DNA of 64,000 nucleotides from Mycolicibacterium monacense (GCF_010731575.1 NZ_AP022617.1:806001-870000), one strand, 5' to 3'. Shown: positions 34,260 through 43,823, counted from the stretch's first letter. The notes: generated by a model from the sequence alone, not told the origin. A program made the numbers and translations.

Positions 34260-36695
34260 ATGGGAGCGGATGTCGACAGTGATCCCCAGCGGGGGCCACT
34301 CGACGGTTTCCGGGTCGTCGACCTGTCGACCGGGATCGCGGGCGCCTACTGCACGAAGCTGCTCGTCGACGGTGGCGCGGAGGTGGTCAAGGTCGAACCG
34401 CCCGAGGGCGACCCGCTGCGGCGGTGGTCGGCGTCGGGCGCGGACACCGGCGGTGACGGCGCACTGTTCTCGTACCTGGCGTGCTCCAAGCACAGTGTGG
34501 TGGCCGACCCCGCCGAATCCTCGGACATCGCGTTCGTCGAGGATCTGCTGGCATCGGCCGACGCGGTGGTGTGGTCGCGGGGGTCGGCGCTGGCCGAGCA
34601 CCCCGACGTGGCGCCCGTGGCGATCCACCGGCGCCACCCGGGCCTGATCGTCACCGCGATCACCCCGTTCGGCCTCGACGGACCGTGGACCGACCGCCCG
34701 GCAACCGAATTCACGCTGCAGGCGTGGTCGGGCGGGATCGTCGGACTGGGCCGCGGCGCCCCGGACCGGGCGCCGGTGTACGTCGGCGGACAGGTCGGTG
34801 AGTACCTCGCCGGTGCGTACGCGAGCGCCGCGACGCTGGCCGTCCGTCTCCGCGGTGTCGGCGAGCTGATCGACCTGTCGATGCTCGAGACCCAGATCCT
34901 CGGGCTGACCTACTACCCGGTGACCTACCACCAGATGCTGGGCCGGCCGTGGCGCGACGCCCGCAAGCTCACCGTGCCCGGGATCGCCCGCGCCAAGGAC
35001 GGTCTGGTCGACATCGGTTGCGGGACCGCGCAGCAGTGGTTCGACCTGTGCGCGATGACCGGACACGACGAGTGGATCGACGAGGATTCGCCGCTGTCGA
35101 TCACCGAACAGGCCAACGAGAAGGCCAAGGAGCTCTACGCCTGGGTGGCCGAGCAGACCGTCGACGAGATCCGCGACCTCGCGTCGGCCTTCCGCATCCC
35201 CAACGCGCCGGTGGCCAACGGTGAGACCGTGGCGACCCTCGACCACTACGTCGAACGTGGATCGTTCGTGACCAACCCCCGCGACGGGTTCACCCAGCCC
35301 GGCCCGCCCTACCGGCTCAACCCGCCGGTGCTGCGGACCCCACAGCCCGCGCCGCGCCTCGGCGAGCACACCGAGACCTACCGCCGAAACAGCATTCCCG
35401 GTCGTCAAGCCGGCGGCTTGGCAGCAGGGAATCCTGTTTCGGCGCAACCGACGGGCGCACAGCTGCCGTTCGAGGGGTTGCGGGTGCTCGACCTGACGAC
35501 GTTCTGGGCGGGTCCGTCGTGCACCCACATCCTGGCGTTGCTCGGCGCCGAGGTGATCCACGTCGAGTCGGCGCGGCGCCCGGACGGCACCCGGCTGATC
35601 GCAGGCATCCCCGCCACCGAGCAGCAGTGGTGGGAGCGCTCGCCGATCTTCTCCGGGCTGAACACCAACAAGAAGGGTCTGACCCTCGACCTGCACACCC
35701 CGCGCGGACGGGAACTGCTCAACCGGCTCATCGAGACCGCCGACGTGGTCGCCGAGAACTTCACCCCCAGGGTGCTCGACCACCTCGGCCTCGACTTCGC
35801 CGCCGTCCAGGCGCTGCGCCCCGACGCGATCATGCTGCGCATGCCGGGTTTCGGCCTCGACGGGCCGTGGCGGGACAACCCCGCGTTCGCCTACGTCATC
35901 GAGGCCGCGGCCGGGATCAGTTGGCTCACCGGCTATCCCGACCGCAACCCCAACGAGCCGTACTCGGTGGGCGACCCCAACGCCGGCATCCACGCACTCA
36001 ACGGCCTGCTGCTGGCGCTCGAACACCGGCGCCGCACCGGGCAGGGCGTCCTGGTCGAGGCCGCGATGGTGGACGCCGCACTCAACGTCGCCGCCGAACA
36101 GGTCATCGAGTACAGCGCCTACGGCGCGCTGCTCGGCCGGTCGGGCAACCGCGGGCCGACCGCGGCCCCGCAGAACCTCTACCTCAGCGATGGGATCGAC
36201 GAATTCGGCCGTCCCGACATCTGGGTCGCGATCGCGGTGGCCACCGACGCGCAATGGGATGCGCTGTGCGCGGCCATCGGCGCCGCCGACTGGGCCTCGG
36301 ACCCCGCGCTGGCCACCCAGGCCGGCCGCCGCGCCGCACACGACGAGATCGACGAACGGCTCGAGCGGTGGTGCGGTCAGCGCAGCGCCGACGACATCGT
36401 CGAAATCCTCTGGACGGCTGGGGTTCCGGTCGCGAAGGTCATGCAGCCGCACCGGCAGACCGAACTGCCTCAACTCACCCATCGCGGGTTCTTCGAAGAG
36501 GTCGCCCACCCGGTGAACCCGCCCGCCCCGCACAGTTCGCTGCCGTTCCGGCTGTCGGCCGGGCCGCAGCGATTCCACCGTCATCCGGCGCCGTTGCTCG
36601 GGGAGCACACCGAAGAGCTTCTCGCCGAACTGGGCCTCACCGCGGACGACATCGCCCGACTCGCCGCCGACAAGGTGATCGGCCACACCGTCTGA
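34260..36695 (+). CDS. Fused tandem class III CoA transferase
   Basis: The 811-residue product contains two CaiB/BaiF domains in one chain (about 10-380 and 400-805). ATG 34260 lies 5 bases after GGAG; GTG 34254 is an alternative. The catalytic Asp is kept in the second domain (Asp572 in GDPNAGI), but the equivalent position in the first is Gln178 in GGQVGEY. Ordinary family members are interlocked homodimers with two active sites, so this fusion looks like a pseudo-dimer with a single one. The CoA acceptor is unknown. Confidence 0.9.
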   Translation: MGADVDSDPQRGPLDGFRVVDLSTGIAGAYCTKLLVDGGAEVVKVEPPEGDPLRRWSASGADTGGDGALFSYLACSKHSVVADPAESSDIAFVEDLLASADAVVWSRGSALAEHPDVAPVAIHRRHPGLIVTAITPFGLDGPWTDRPATEFTLQAWSGGIVGLGRGAPDRAPVYVGGQVGEYLAGAYASAATLAVRLRGVGELIDLSMLETQILGLTYYPVTYHQMLGRPWRDARKLTVPGIARAKDGLVDIGCGTAQQWFDLCAMTGHDEWIDEDSPLSITEQANEKAKELYAWVAEQTVDEIRDLASAFRIPNAPVANGETVATLDHYVERGSFVTNPRDGFTQPGPPYRLNPPVLRTPQPAPRLGEHTETYRRNSIPGRQAGGLAAGNPVSAQPTGAQLPFEGLRVLDLTTFWAGPSCTHILALLGAEVIHVESARRPDGTRLIAGIPATEQQWWERSPIFSGLNTNKKGLTLDLHTPRGRELLNRLIETADVVAENFTPRVLDHLGLDFAAVQALRPDAIMLRMPGFGLDGPWRDNPAFAYVIEAAAGISWLTGYPDRNPNEPYSVGDPNAGIHALNGLLLALEHRRRTGQGVLVEAAMVDAALNVAAEQVIEYSAYGALLGRSGNRGPTAAPQNLYLSDGIDEFGRPDIWVAIAVATDAQWDALCAAIGAADWASDPALATQAGRRAAHDEIDERLERWCGQRSADDIVEILWTAGVPVAKVMQPHRQTELPQLTHRGFFEEVAHPVNPPAPHSSLPFRLSAGPQRFHRHPAPLLGEHTEELLAELGLTADDIARLAADKVIGHTV

Positions 36696-36711
36696 CTGGT
36701 TGACTGGCGCC

Positions 36712-37518
36712 ATGGCCATCGACCCGTCCGGCATCCTGCTCACCGACCGCGTCGCCGTGGTCACCGGCGGCGGCGCCGGTATCGGCCTCGGTATCGCCGC
36801 GGGTCTGGCGGCGTTCGGCGCCCGGGTGGCGATCTGGGAGCGTGACGCCGACCGCTGTGCGGTCGCCGCGGAATCCGTCGGCGGGCTCGGTATCGTCACC
36901 GATGTCCGCGACAGCGCCGCGGTGACGGCGGCCCTCGACCGCACGGTCGCCGAACTGGGCACGGTGACGATCCTGGTCAACAACGCGGGCGGTACGTTCT
37001 CCTCACCGCTGCTGGAGACCAGCGAAAACGCCTGGGACGCACTGTACAAGGCGAATCTGCGACATGTGCTGCTGTGCACGCAGCGGGTCGCGCAGCAGAT
37101 GGTGGCCGCCGGGGTGGGCGGCAGCGTCATCACGGTGACGTCGATCGAAGGGGTCCGCGCCGCCCCGGGTTACGCGGCCTACGCGGCGGCCAAGGCCGGC
37201 GTCGTCAACTACACGCAGACGGCCGCCTTCGAACTGGCCCCGCACGGTATCCGGGTCAACGCGCTGGCGCCCGACGTCGTCGTCACCGAAGGGTTGGTGG
37301 CGCTCTCGCCCGGTGGGCTGCCCGCCGGAATCGGCGACGCGATACCGATGGGCCGGCCCGGGACCGTGGACGAGATCGCCGGGGCCGCAGTGTTCCTCGC
37401 GTCCGATCTGGCCGGATACATCACCGGTGAGACGCTGCACGTCGACGGCGGAACCCACGCGGCGGGCGGCTGGTACCGGCATCCGCGGACCGGTGCGGCC
37501 ACCCTGGGCCCCGGTTAA
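36712..37518 (+). CDS. SDR family oxidoreductase
   Basis: ATG 36712 gives 268 residues beginning MAIDPSGILLTDRVAVVTGG; a TTG at 36700 is in frame. Motifs are GGGAGIGLG, NNAGG, Ser in TVTSIEG and YAAAKAG, a complete classical SDR active site. It is the last gene of the long forward operon that begins with the TetR at 27591, and it converges with the epimerase gene, sharing 4 bases. Substrate unknown. Confidence 0.86.
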   Translation: MAIDPSGILLTDRVAVVTGGGAGIGLGIAAGLAAFGARVAIWERDADRCAVAAESVGGLGIVTDVRDSAAVTAALDRTVAELGTVTILVNNAGGTFSSPLLETSENAWDALYKANLRHVLLCTQRVAQQMVAAGVGGSVITVTSIEGVRAAPGYAAYAAAKAGVVNYTQTAAFELAPHGIRVNALAPDVVVTEGLVALSPGGLPAGIGDAIPMGRPGTVDEIAGAAVFLASDLAGYITGETLHVDGGTHAAGGWYRHPRTGAATLGPG

Positions 37519-38582
37519 CGGGGCCGGTCGAGTCCCGGGTCGCCGAGCCGGGAGCGGATCGCCGCCCACGGGTCGGCGTACTTGCCGGGCTTGTTCCGGT
37601 AGGCGCCCTGGCGGGCGACGAACACCCGCGCCAGCGGTGCGATCAGCTGCAGCGGATAGCGCAGCAACCCTATCTGGCCGCTCATCTCGGCGACCATGTC
37701 GGGCCACGAATGATGTTGGAACTGAAGGGCTTCCTGTGCGCGCGTGGCATCCATCCAGTCGGTGATGAACCAGGCGTCGTCCCGCTCGGGATCACCGGGA
37801 CGGCCTGGCGGCAGCGCGCCGGCCAACCCGCGCGCGCCGGCGAGGGCGGGTCCGACCTCACCCTGGCGCCGCTTGTGGGTGTCGTCGCCGGCGATGAGCA
37901 GGATCTCGCCGACGACGTCGGCGGTGGTGGCCGCCGCGAACGCCCACGCCACGTCGCGCACGTCGACGCTGTGGAGCCGGCCGTCGGTGGGCAGTGCGCT
38001 CTCGAAGAACAACGCGTCGGTGGTCAACGGCATGGCCTTCGGATCGACGCTGAGCACACCGCCGAGGCGCAGCACCACCCACTCGAGGCTCGACGCGCGC
38101 ACGATCTCCTCGGCTTCGAGCTTGTGCGCGCCGTACAGCTCGGTCGGGTTCGGCGGGGTCTCCGCGGTCACCGGGGCCTTGTGCCGGTGCGGGTTACGCG
38201 CGCCGTACACCGCATTGCTCGAAGCCTGCACGAAACGGGGCGGCTGCGGCAGCGCTTCGGCCGCCCGCACCAGCGTCGCGGTGGCGTCCACGTTGACCTT
38301 GCGGGCCACCTTCGGGTTGCGGTAGATCGGCGGCGGGATCACGGCGGCCAGATGGATGATCGCGGACGGAGCCACCTCGGTGAGGAGCTGGTCGACCTGG
38401 TCCGAGTCGGTCAGGTCCGCCCAGCGCACCTCGGCGCCGTCGGGCAAAGACCCGGCGGCCTTCCGGTTGGCGTCGGTCTGCAGGTCGGTGGCGACCACCC
38501 GCCGGCCGAGTTCGACGAGTCGCCGCACCGTTTGCGAACCGACCAGGCCGAAACCGCCGGTTACGAGCACCGCATCTGACAT
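37515..38582 (-). CDS. NAD-dependent epimerase/dehydratase family protein
   Basis: The 355-residue extended SDR starts at ATG 38582 behind AGGAGA. It has VTGGFGLVGSQTVR, HLAAVIPPP and YGAHKLEAE. The extended-SDR fold includes sugar epimerases and 3-beta-hydroxysteroid dehydrogenase/isomerases; in this catabolic setting the steroid-type activity is worth considering but is not shown. It diverges from the acyltransferase at 38692. Confidence 0.85.
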   Translation of the reverse strand: MSDAVLVTGGFGLVGSQTVRRLVELGRRVVATDLQTDANRKAAGSLPDGAEVRWADLTDSDQVDQLLTEVAPSAIIHLAAVIPPPIYRNPKVARKVNVDATATLVRAAEALPQPPRFVQASSNAVYGARNPHRHKAPVTAETPPNPTELYGAHKLEAEEIVRASSLEWVVLRLGGVLSVDPKAMPLTTDALFFESALPTDGRLHSVDVRDVAWAFAAATTADVVGEILLIAGDDTHKRRQGEVGPALAGARGLAGALPPGRPGDPERDDAWFITDWMDATRAQEALQFQHHSWPDMVAEMSGQIGLLRYPLQLIAPLARVFVARQGAYRNKPGKYADPWAAIRSRLGDPGLDRPR

Positions 38583-38691
38583 TGTTCTCCTACGAGGTCA
38601 GTCAGCAAGAACAGGTGATTATGGTGTTCTCCTTTAGCGAGAGTAACGTATTCGCTGATCCGGAAGGATCGACAGCCGTCAGGGGGAGCCG

Positions 38692-39522
38692 ATGAGCGAC
38701 GACGACAGGGGCGAGGACACCCGGGTGCCGCCCGACCGGCCCGAGATGGCGAAGTGGGATCCGGAGTTCACCGCGGCGATCGCCAAGACGGCCGGGGCCG
38801 CAATCAGGCGCTACTTCCGCTCGGAGGTCCGCGGGCTGGACGCCATCCCGTCCGCCGGTGGTGCACTCGTGGTGGCGAACCACTCGGGCGGCATGCTCAC
38901 CCCCGATGTCCTCATCTTCGCGCCGGCTTTCTACAAGAAGTTCGGTTACGACCGGCCGGTGTACACGCTGGCACACTACGGCGTATTCGTCCCGCCGCTG
39001 GGCAGCCTGCTGCGCCGGGCCGGGGTGATCGAGGCCAGCCGTGAGAACGCCGCCGACGCGCTCCGCTCCGGCGCGGTGGTCCTGGTGTTCCCCGGCGGTG
39101 ACTACGACTCCTACCGGCCGACGTTCGCGGAGAACAAGATCGACTTCGCCGGCCGGACCGGTTACGTGCGCACCGCGATCGAGGCCGGTGTGCCGATCGT
39201 GCCCGTGGTGTCTATCGGGGGACAGGAGACCCAGCTCTTCCTCGCCCGCGGGGACTCGCTGGCCAGGAGGTTGGGGTTGAAGAAGATCCGGATGGAGATC
39301 CTGCCGGTCAGCTTCGGCTTCCCGTTCGGGCTGTCGGCGATCTTCCCGCCGAACCTGCCGCTGCCCGCCAAGGTCGTCACCAGGGTGCTCGACCCGATCG
39401 ACATCACCGCACACTTCGGGGAGGATCCAGACGTGGCCGAGGTCGACGCGCACGTGCGCACCGTCATGCAGGAGGCGCTCGACGAGCTCGCGCGCGAACG
39501 CCGATTCCCGGTGCTGGGATGA
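38692..39522 (+). CDS. Lysophospholipid acyltransferase family protein
   Basis: The 276-residue protein starts at ATG 38692 behind GGGGGAG. It has VVANHSGGMLTPDVLIF, the family's His motif, and VLVFPGGDYDSYRPTF. Members transfer acyl groups from acyl-CoA to glycerol phosphate-like acceptors at the membrane. It overlaps the acyl-CoA synthetase by 4 bases (ATGA), so the two may activate and then esterify fatty acids, a lipid-storage rather than degradation step. Confidence 0.85.
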   Translation: MSDDDRGEDTRVPPDRPEMAKWDPEFTAAIAKTAGAAIRRYFRSEVRGLDAIPSAGGALVVANHSGGMLTPDVLIFAPAFYKKFGYDRPVYTLAHYGVFVPPLGSLLRRAGVIEASRENAADALRSGAVVLVFPGGDYDSYRPTFAENKIDFAGRTGYVRTAIEAGVPIVPVVSIGGQETQLFLARGDSLARRLGLKKIRMEILPVSFGFPFGLSAIFPPNLPLPAKVVTRVLDPIDITAHFGEDPDVAEVDAHVRTVMQEALDELARERRFPVLG

Positions 39523-41165
39523 TCCCGGTGCTGGGCGACACCGCGGCGAAAGTAGGCGCGAGCGTCGGGTTGATGCAGACACTGTGGCGCTCCCGGCTCA
39601 TCGCCCCCATGCGTCCGGACCGCTACCTGAAGATGGGTGCGGCCGTGCGCAGGGTGGGGATGACGGCGACGGTCGGATTCGCCACCGCGGCACAGCGTTG
39701 CCCCGACCGGCCGGGGCTGATCGACGAACGCGGCATGCTGACGTTCGCCGAACTCGACGACGCCTCGGATGCGCTCGCCGTGGCGCTGCAGGGGCTGCCG
39801 GGTGGCACCCCCGGCACCGTGGCGATCATGTGCCGTAACCACCGCGGGTTCATCGAAGCGCTGTTGGCCGCCAACCGCATCGGCGCCAACGCACTTCTGC
39901 TGAACACGTCCTTCGCCGGACCGGCGCTGGCCGAGGTCGCCGAACGCGAGGGCGCCGACGTCGTGATCTACGACGAGGAGTTCAGCGAGACCGTCGAACG
40001 CGCCCTGTCCGGTCTCCCCGACGCCGTCCGGATCATCGCCTGGACCGACGAGCCAGGCGGAGGCGCCGAGACCACGGTGGACGCGTTGATCGAGGCGCAC
40101 CGCGGCGAGCGCCCCCGGCCCGCCGAACGCAGCAGCGAGATCATCCTGCTGACCTCCGGAACCACCGGAACCCCCAAGGGCGCCAAGCGTTCTGCGGGCA
40201 GTGGCGGCGCGGGCGACCTCAAGGCCGTGCTGGACCGGACGCCGTGGCGCGCCGAGGAGACCACCGTCATCGTCGCGCCGATGTTCCACGCCTGGGGGTT
40301 CTCCCAGTTGTTGTTCGCCGGCCTGCTGGCGTGCACGATCGTCACCCGTCGCCGGTTCGACCCGGAGGCCACCCTGGCGCTGGTCGACGAGCACAAGGCC
40401 ACCGGGCTGATCGTGGTGCCGGTGATGTTCGACCGGATCATGGATCTGCCCGACGAGGTGCGCGCGCGCTACAGCGGCCGGTCGCTGCGGTTCGCCGCCG
40501 CCTCCGGTTCGCGGATGCGCCCCGATGTCGTCACCGCGTTCATGGACCAGTTCGGTGACGTCATCTACAACAACTACAACGCCACCGAGGCCGGGATGAT
40601 CGCCACCGCGACACCCGCCGATCTGCGCGCGGCACCCGACACCGCCGGAACACCCGCCGACGGCACCGAGATCCGCATCTTCGATCCCGACTTCCGCGAA
40701 CTGCCGCCCGGCGAGACCGGCAGCATCTTCGTGCGCAGCGGGACCCTGTTCGACGGATACACCTCCGGGTCGACGAAGGACTTCCACGACGGCTTCATGG
40801 CTTCGGGCGACGTCGGGTACCTCGACGAGAACGGGCGGCTGTTCGTGGTCGGCCGCGACGACGAGATGATCGTCTCCGGCGGTGAGAACGTCTATCCGAT
40901 CGAGGTCGAGAAGACCCTCGCCGCGCACCCCGGGGTGGCCGAGGCCGAGGTGCTCGGCGTGGACGACGAGAAGTACGGCCAGCGCCTCGCCGCGTTCGTG
41001 GTGCCCGCCGCCGGAGCGGCGCTCACACCGGACGAGCTCAAGGAACACGTGCGCGACAACCTGGCGAATTACAAAGTGCCGCGCGACATCGTGATTCTCG
41101 ACGAGCTACCCCGGGGTGGCACCGGCAAGGTGCTGCGCAACGAACTGCGCGCCCACCTGAACTAG
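39519..41165 (+). CDS. Fatty-acid-CoA ligase (FadD family)
   Basis: The 548-residue ANL enzyme starts at ATG 39519, overlapping the acyltransferase stop. Motifs in order are LLTSGTTGTPKGAKR, NNYNATEAGM, FMASGDVGYLD, DEMIVSGGENVYPIEVE and GGTGKVLRNEL with the catalytic Lys. The first 50 residues form an N-terminal extension seen in FadD2/FadD12-like mycobacterial proteins. It would supply acyl-CoA to the acyltransferase it overlaps and perhaps to the neighbouring DGAT-type enzyme. It converges on that gene with a 4-base overlap. Confidence 0.9.
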   Translation: MIPVLGDTAAKVGASVGLMQTLWRSRLIAPMRPDRYLKMGAAVRRVGMTATVGFATAAQRCPDRPGLIDERGMLTFAELDDASDALAVALQGLPGGTPGTVAIMCRNHRGFIEALLAANRIGANALLLNTSFAGPALAEVAEREGADVVIYDEEFSETVERALSGLPDAVRIIAWTDEPGGGAETTVDALIEAHRGERPRPAERSSEIILLTSGTTGTPKGAKRSAGSGGAGDLKAVLDRTPWRAEETTVIVAPMFHAWGFSQLLFAGLLACTIVTRRRFDPEATLALVDEHKATGLIVVPVMFDRIMDLPDEVRARYSGRSLRFAAASGSRMRPDVVTAFMDQFGDVIYNNYNATEAGMIATATPADLRAAPDTAGTPADGTEIRIFDPDFRELPPGETGSIFVRSGTLFDGYTSGSTKDFHDGFMASGDVGYLDENGRLFVVGRDDEMIVSGGENVYPIEVEKTLAAHPGVAEAEVLGVDDEKYGQRLAAFVVPAAGAALTPDELKEHVRDNLANYKVPRDIVILDELPRGGTGKVLRNELRAHLN

Positions 41166-42599
41166 CCGACGCCGGCGCTCGCCGGCGCCATGGCGGTGTC
41201 GACCCGGCGGAGTTCCGCGGGCAGCCCTGCGGCGCTGCGAATCTCGACCAGCGCGTGCAGCATCGCATCGGTCGCCTCGTGGATGTCGCGGAAGGTCTGG
41301 TCGTCGGAGAGCACCGAGATGTCCACCTGGTCGACATAACTCCACACGGTCATGTTGAAGGCGCTCGCCGCCGAAAGCACCCCGACCGAGTAGATCTCGG
41401 TGACGTCGCCGCCGCCGATGTGTCCGTGTTCGCGCGGGCCCGGCACGCTGGACACCGCGACGTTCATGATGCGGTTGTGGGTGGCGTGCTCGGACTGCCA
41501 GCGGAACGCCGTGGGCGCGAACGGCGGCAGGTACTCCATCATCTTCCCTTGTAGCCGGGGCCCCATCAGATCGTGAACTTCCTTGGCGCGCTTGGTGGCC
41601 AACGCGGTCAACCGCACCCGGCGCAACGGATCGTCGACGTGGACGGGCAACGACACCGCCAGCCCGCTGATCTCGTTCCCGGTTACCCGGTCGGGGGAGC
41701 GGTCGGTGGCCACGGGCACCGACGCCAGCAGGGGGCGGTCGGCGCGGCCGTCGTAGCGCAGCAACAGTTCGCGTAACCCGCCGGCGCTGACCGACAGCAC
41801 CACGTCGTTGAACGTCACCCCGAGGTGCCGGGCGGTCTCCTTGATGTCCGCCAGCGCCACCGATGCCGTGGCGAAGGTTCGCCCGGGCGACACCACGTGG
41901 TTGAGGAAGGTGGGCGGCGTCCGGAACATCTTGGCCATCTCGTCGGTGCCACCGCGCTGATCGTGTGTGCGCCGCCGGACCCGGAAGGTGCCGCGCACCG
42001 CCTCGCCGACCAGGCCGGGGAACTCGGCCACCTTCTGCAGATGGTCGCGGCTGGCTTCGGCGAGCAACTGCGATTTCGTCGGGGGCTGACAGGTGGTGTA
42101 CTCGTCGCGTTCGGGGGTCACGGTACCGCCCAGATCCATCAGCCGCGCCAGCAAGTTCGCTGACGCGACGCCGTCGGCCAGGGTGTGGTGCACCTTGCCG
42201 ATCAGGGCGAACCGATTGTCGGCCATCCCCTCGGCGAAGTAGAACTCCCAGAGCGGCCGGTCGCGGTCGAGCGGGGTGCTGGCGATGCGCCCGATGACTT
42301 CGTCGAGTTCCCGGCGGCCGCCGGGGGCGGGCACCGACACCGTGCGGACGTGGTAGTCCAGGTCGACATCGCAGTTCTCCAGCCACATCGGGTGGTGGAA
42401 GCGGAACGGGATGTCGATCAGTCGGTAGCGCAGCGGGTCCAGGAGGTGCAGTCGGCGGGCGATGGTGCGGCGGAACACCTCGAAGGAGTACGGGCTGTCG
42501 TGCGTGGCGTCGTAGGAGGTGGCGTCGATGATCGCCACCTTGCAGATTCGGGGTCTCGCTGTACAGCAGCATCGCGTCCATGCCGTTGAGTCGCTTCAC
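41162..42599 (-). pseudogene. Wax ester synthase/diacylglycerol acyltransferase, frameshifted
   Basis: The main frame (41162-42538) encodes about 458 residues of a WS/DGAT (Tgs) protein, with the catalytic VHHTLADG motif intact and the C-terminal domain complete. The family N terminus, VKRLNGMDAMLLYSETPNLQ, is in another frame from GTG 42599, which has a good GGAGGTG site. The frames meet at 42539-42543. Family members usually have a short MHTLK-like stretch there, so a 14-base deletion fits. Translation restarting at GTG 42538 lacks a ribosome site. It may be a true pseudogene or a sequencing error. Confidence 0.78.
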
Positions 42600-42724
42600 G
42601 CCCCACCTCCGTCTTCGCCGCCGGTAAAGGAGGTATCCCCGCGATTGCGCAAGTCCATGCAACCATCCGGGCGCGACGGTGGCGCATGTTTCGCCCGAAT
42701 GGGCGCCCCGTGCCGTGAACGCGA

Positions 42725-42757
42725 ACCGGGGACCTCGCCTGTGGCGAGGTCCCCGGT
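42725..42757 (-). terminator. Strong hairpin terminator
   Basis: Two perfect 15-base arms, ACCGGGGACCTCGCC and its complement, flank a 3-base loop. It stands 14 bases past the stop of the mycofactocin-type SDR and before the DGAT gene, both read leftward. There is no T-tract, as is common for mycobacterial intrinsic terminators. It should separate the two transcripts. Confidence 0.85.
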
Positions 42758-42771
42758 CGGTGGGAGGTGGG

Positions 42772-43608
42772 TTACTTGAGGCAGCTGCCGCCGTCGACGG
42801 GCAGCGTGACGCCGGTGATGTAGCGGGCCTCGTCGGAGGCGAGGAACAGCACCGCGTTGGCGATGTCCTCCGGCTCGACCCAGCCGATCGGCAGCGTGTG
42901 CATCATCTGCCCGACGACCTTCATGTCCTCGGGGCCCGGGTTCTCCAGGTCGGGACGGAACAGCTTCATGGTGCCTTCGTTCATGAACAGCGGCGTGTTG
43001 ACGTTGGTCGGATGCACCGAGTTCACGCGAATGTTCTGCGCCCCCAACTCGACGGCGAACGTCCGCATCAGGCCCACCACACCGTGTTTGGCCGCCACGT
43101 AGTGGCCGGTGTGCGGATAGGCCTTGAGGCCGCCGACGGAGCTGGTGAGGATGATCGAACCGCCACGCCCGCCGGCGAGGATGTGCGGTACGCCGGCTTT
43201 GACGGTCTTCCACACGCCGCCGAGGTTGACGTCGATCATGTCTTCCCAGTCGCCGTCGCTGGTCTTGTCCAGCGTCTCCCCGCCGTTGCCGATACCGGCG
43301 TTGGCGACGATGATGTCGAGCCGGCCCAGCTGCTCCACACCGGCGTCCACAGCGGCCTTCAACGCCTCGAAGTCGCGGGTGTCGACCTCGGCGGTGTAGA
43401 TGCGGCGGTTGAGTCCCTTCACCAGATCGGCGGTCTCGGCGAGATCCTCGGGGGTCGACAGGGGGATCCGGACGCTGTCGATCTGCTTACAGATGTCGAC
43501 GGCGATGATGTCGGCGCCCTCCTGCGCCAGTCGCACCGCGTGGGCCCGGCCCTGTCCGCGGGCCGCACCCGTGATGAATGCGACTTTGCCTTCTACCCGT
43601 CCTGCCAT
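42772..43608 (-). CDS. Mycofactocin-coupled SDR oxidoreductase
   Basis: ATG 43608 behind GAGGAA gives 278 residues. The cofactor region GAARGQGRAHAVRLAQEGAD and IIAVDICKQI, the SSVGGLKAYP Ser and YVAAKHG, and the inserts around residues 40-60 and 205-225 are those of the mycofactocin-coupled subfamily (carveol dehydrogenase-like). Such enzymes hold NAD tightly and pass electrons to the redox peptide mycofactocin rather than to free NAD. No mycofactocin biosynthesis gene lies in this window. A degenerate copy of the GAGAA palindrome precedes it at 43723. Confidence 0.88.
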   Translation of the reverse strand: MAGRVEGKVAFITGAARGQGRAHAVRLAQEGADIIAVDICKQIDSVRIPLSTPEDLAETADLVKGLNRRIYTAEVDTRDFEALKAAVDAGVEQLGRLDIIVANAGIGNGGETLDKTSDGDWEDMIDVNLGGVWKTVKAGVPHILAGGRGGSIILTSSVGGLKAYPHTGHYVAAKHGVVGLMRTFAVELGAQNIRVNSVHPTNVNTPLFMNEGTMKLFRPDLENPGPEDMKVVGQMMHTLPIGWVEPEDIANAVLFLASDEARYITGVTLPVDGGSCLK

Positions 43609-43722
43609 CGGTTCCTCGATTCCTCGTTCGTCATGCGCTGTGCACCTGCTCAGCACCTTCCCACCGGCATTCCATTGTGTCAACGTCGCACTCGAATCGG
43701 GCAGTTTCTACTGTCCGCTTAG

Positions 43723-43737
43723 GAGAATGACGTTTCC
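43723..43737. promoter_or_regulatory. Degenerate GAGAA-N5-TTTCC operator-like site
   Basis: GAGAATGACGTTTCC keeps one arm of the palindrome exactly and three of five bases of the other. GAGAATGTCG follows at 43739 as a direct repeat of the first ten bases. It lies about 115 bases upstream of the SDR start, in its likely promoter. A second degenerate copy with the same TTTCC arm is at 52708. Confidence 0.4.
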
Positions 43738-43823
43738 GCGAGAATGTCGAGGGCGCACGGATGGGCCCGCGGGTGAGGCCACGCCGCGCATCGGCGAGGC
43801 CGCCGGCGGGCGGTGGAGGTGTG

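Noticed and set aside
33849..37133. Very long open frame of over 1000 codons on the minus strand
   Set aside because: It lies opposite the crotonase, the fused CoA transferase and part of an SDR, all with clear family motifs. Its own translation has no recognisable domain and is the usual antisense artefact of high G+C codon use.
38617..38653. Another copy of the regulon operator between the epimerase and acyltransferase genes
   Set aside because: TTCTC and GAGAG occur here, but the arms pair only 3 of 5 bases at the correct spacing, so I could not support it as an operator.
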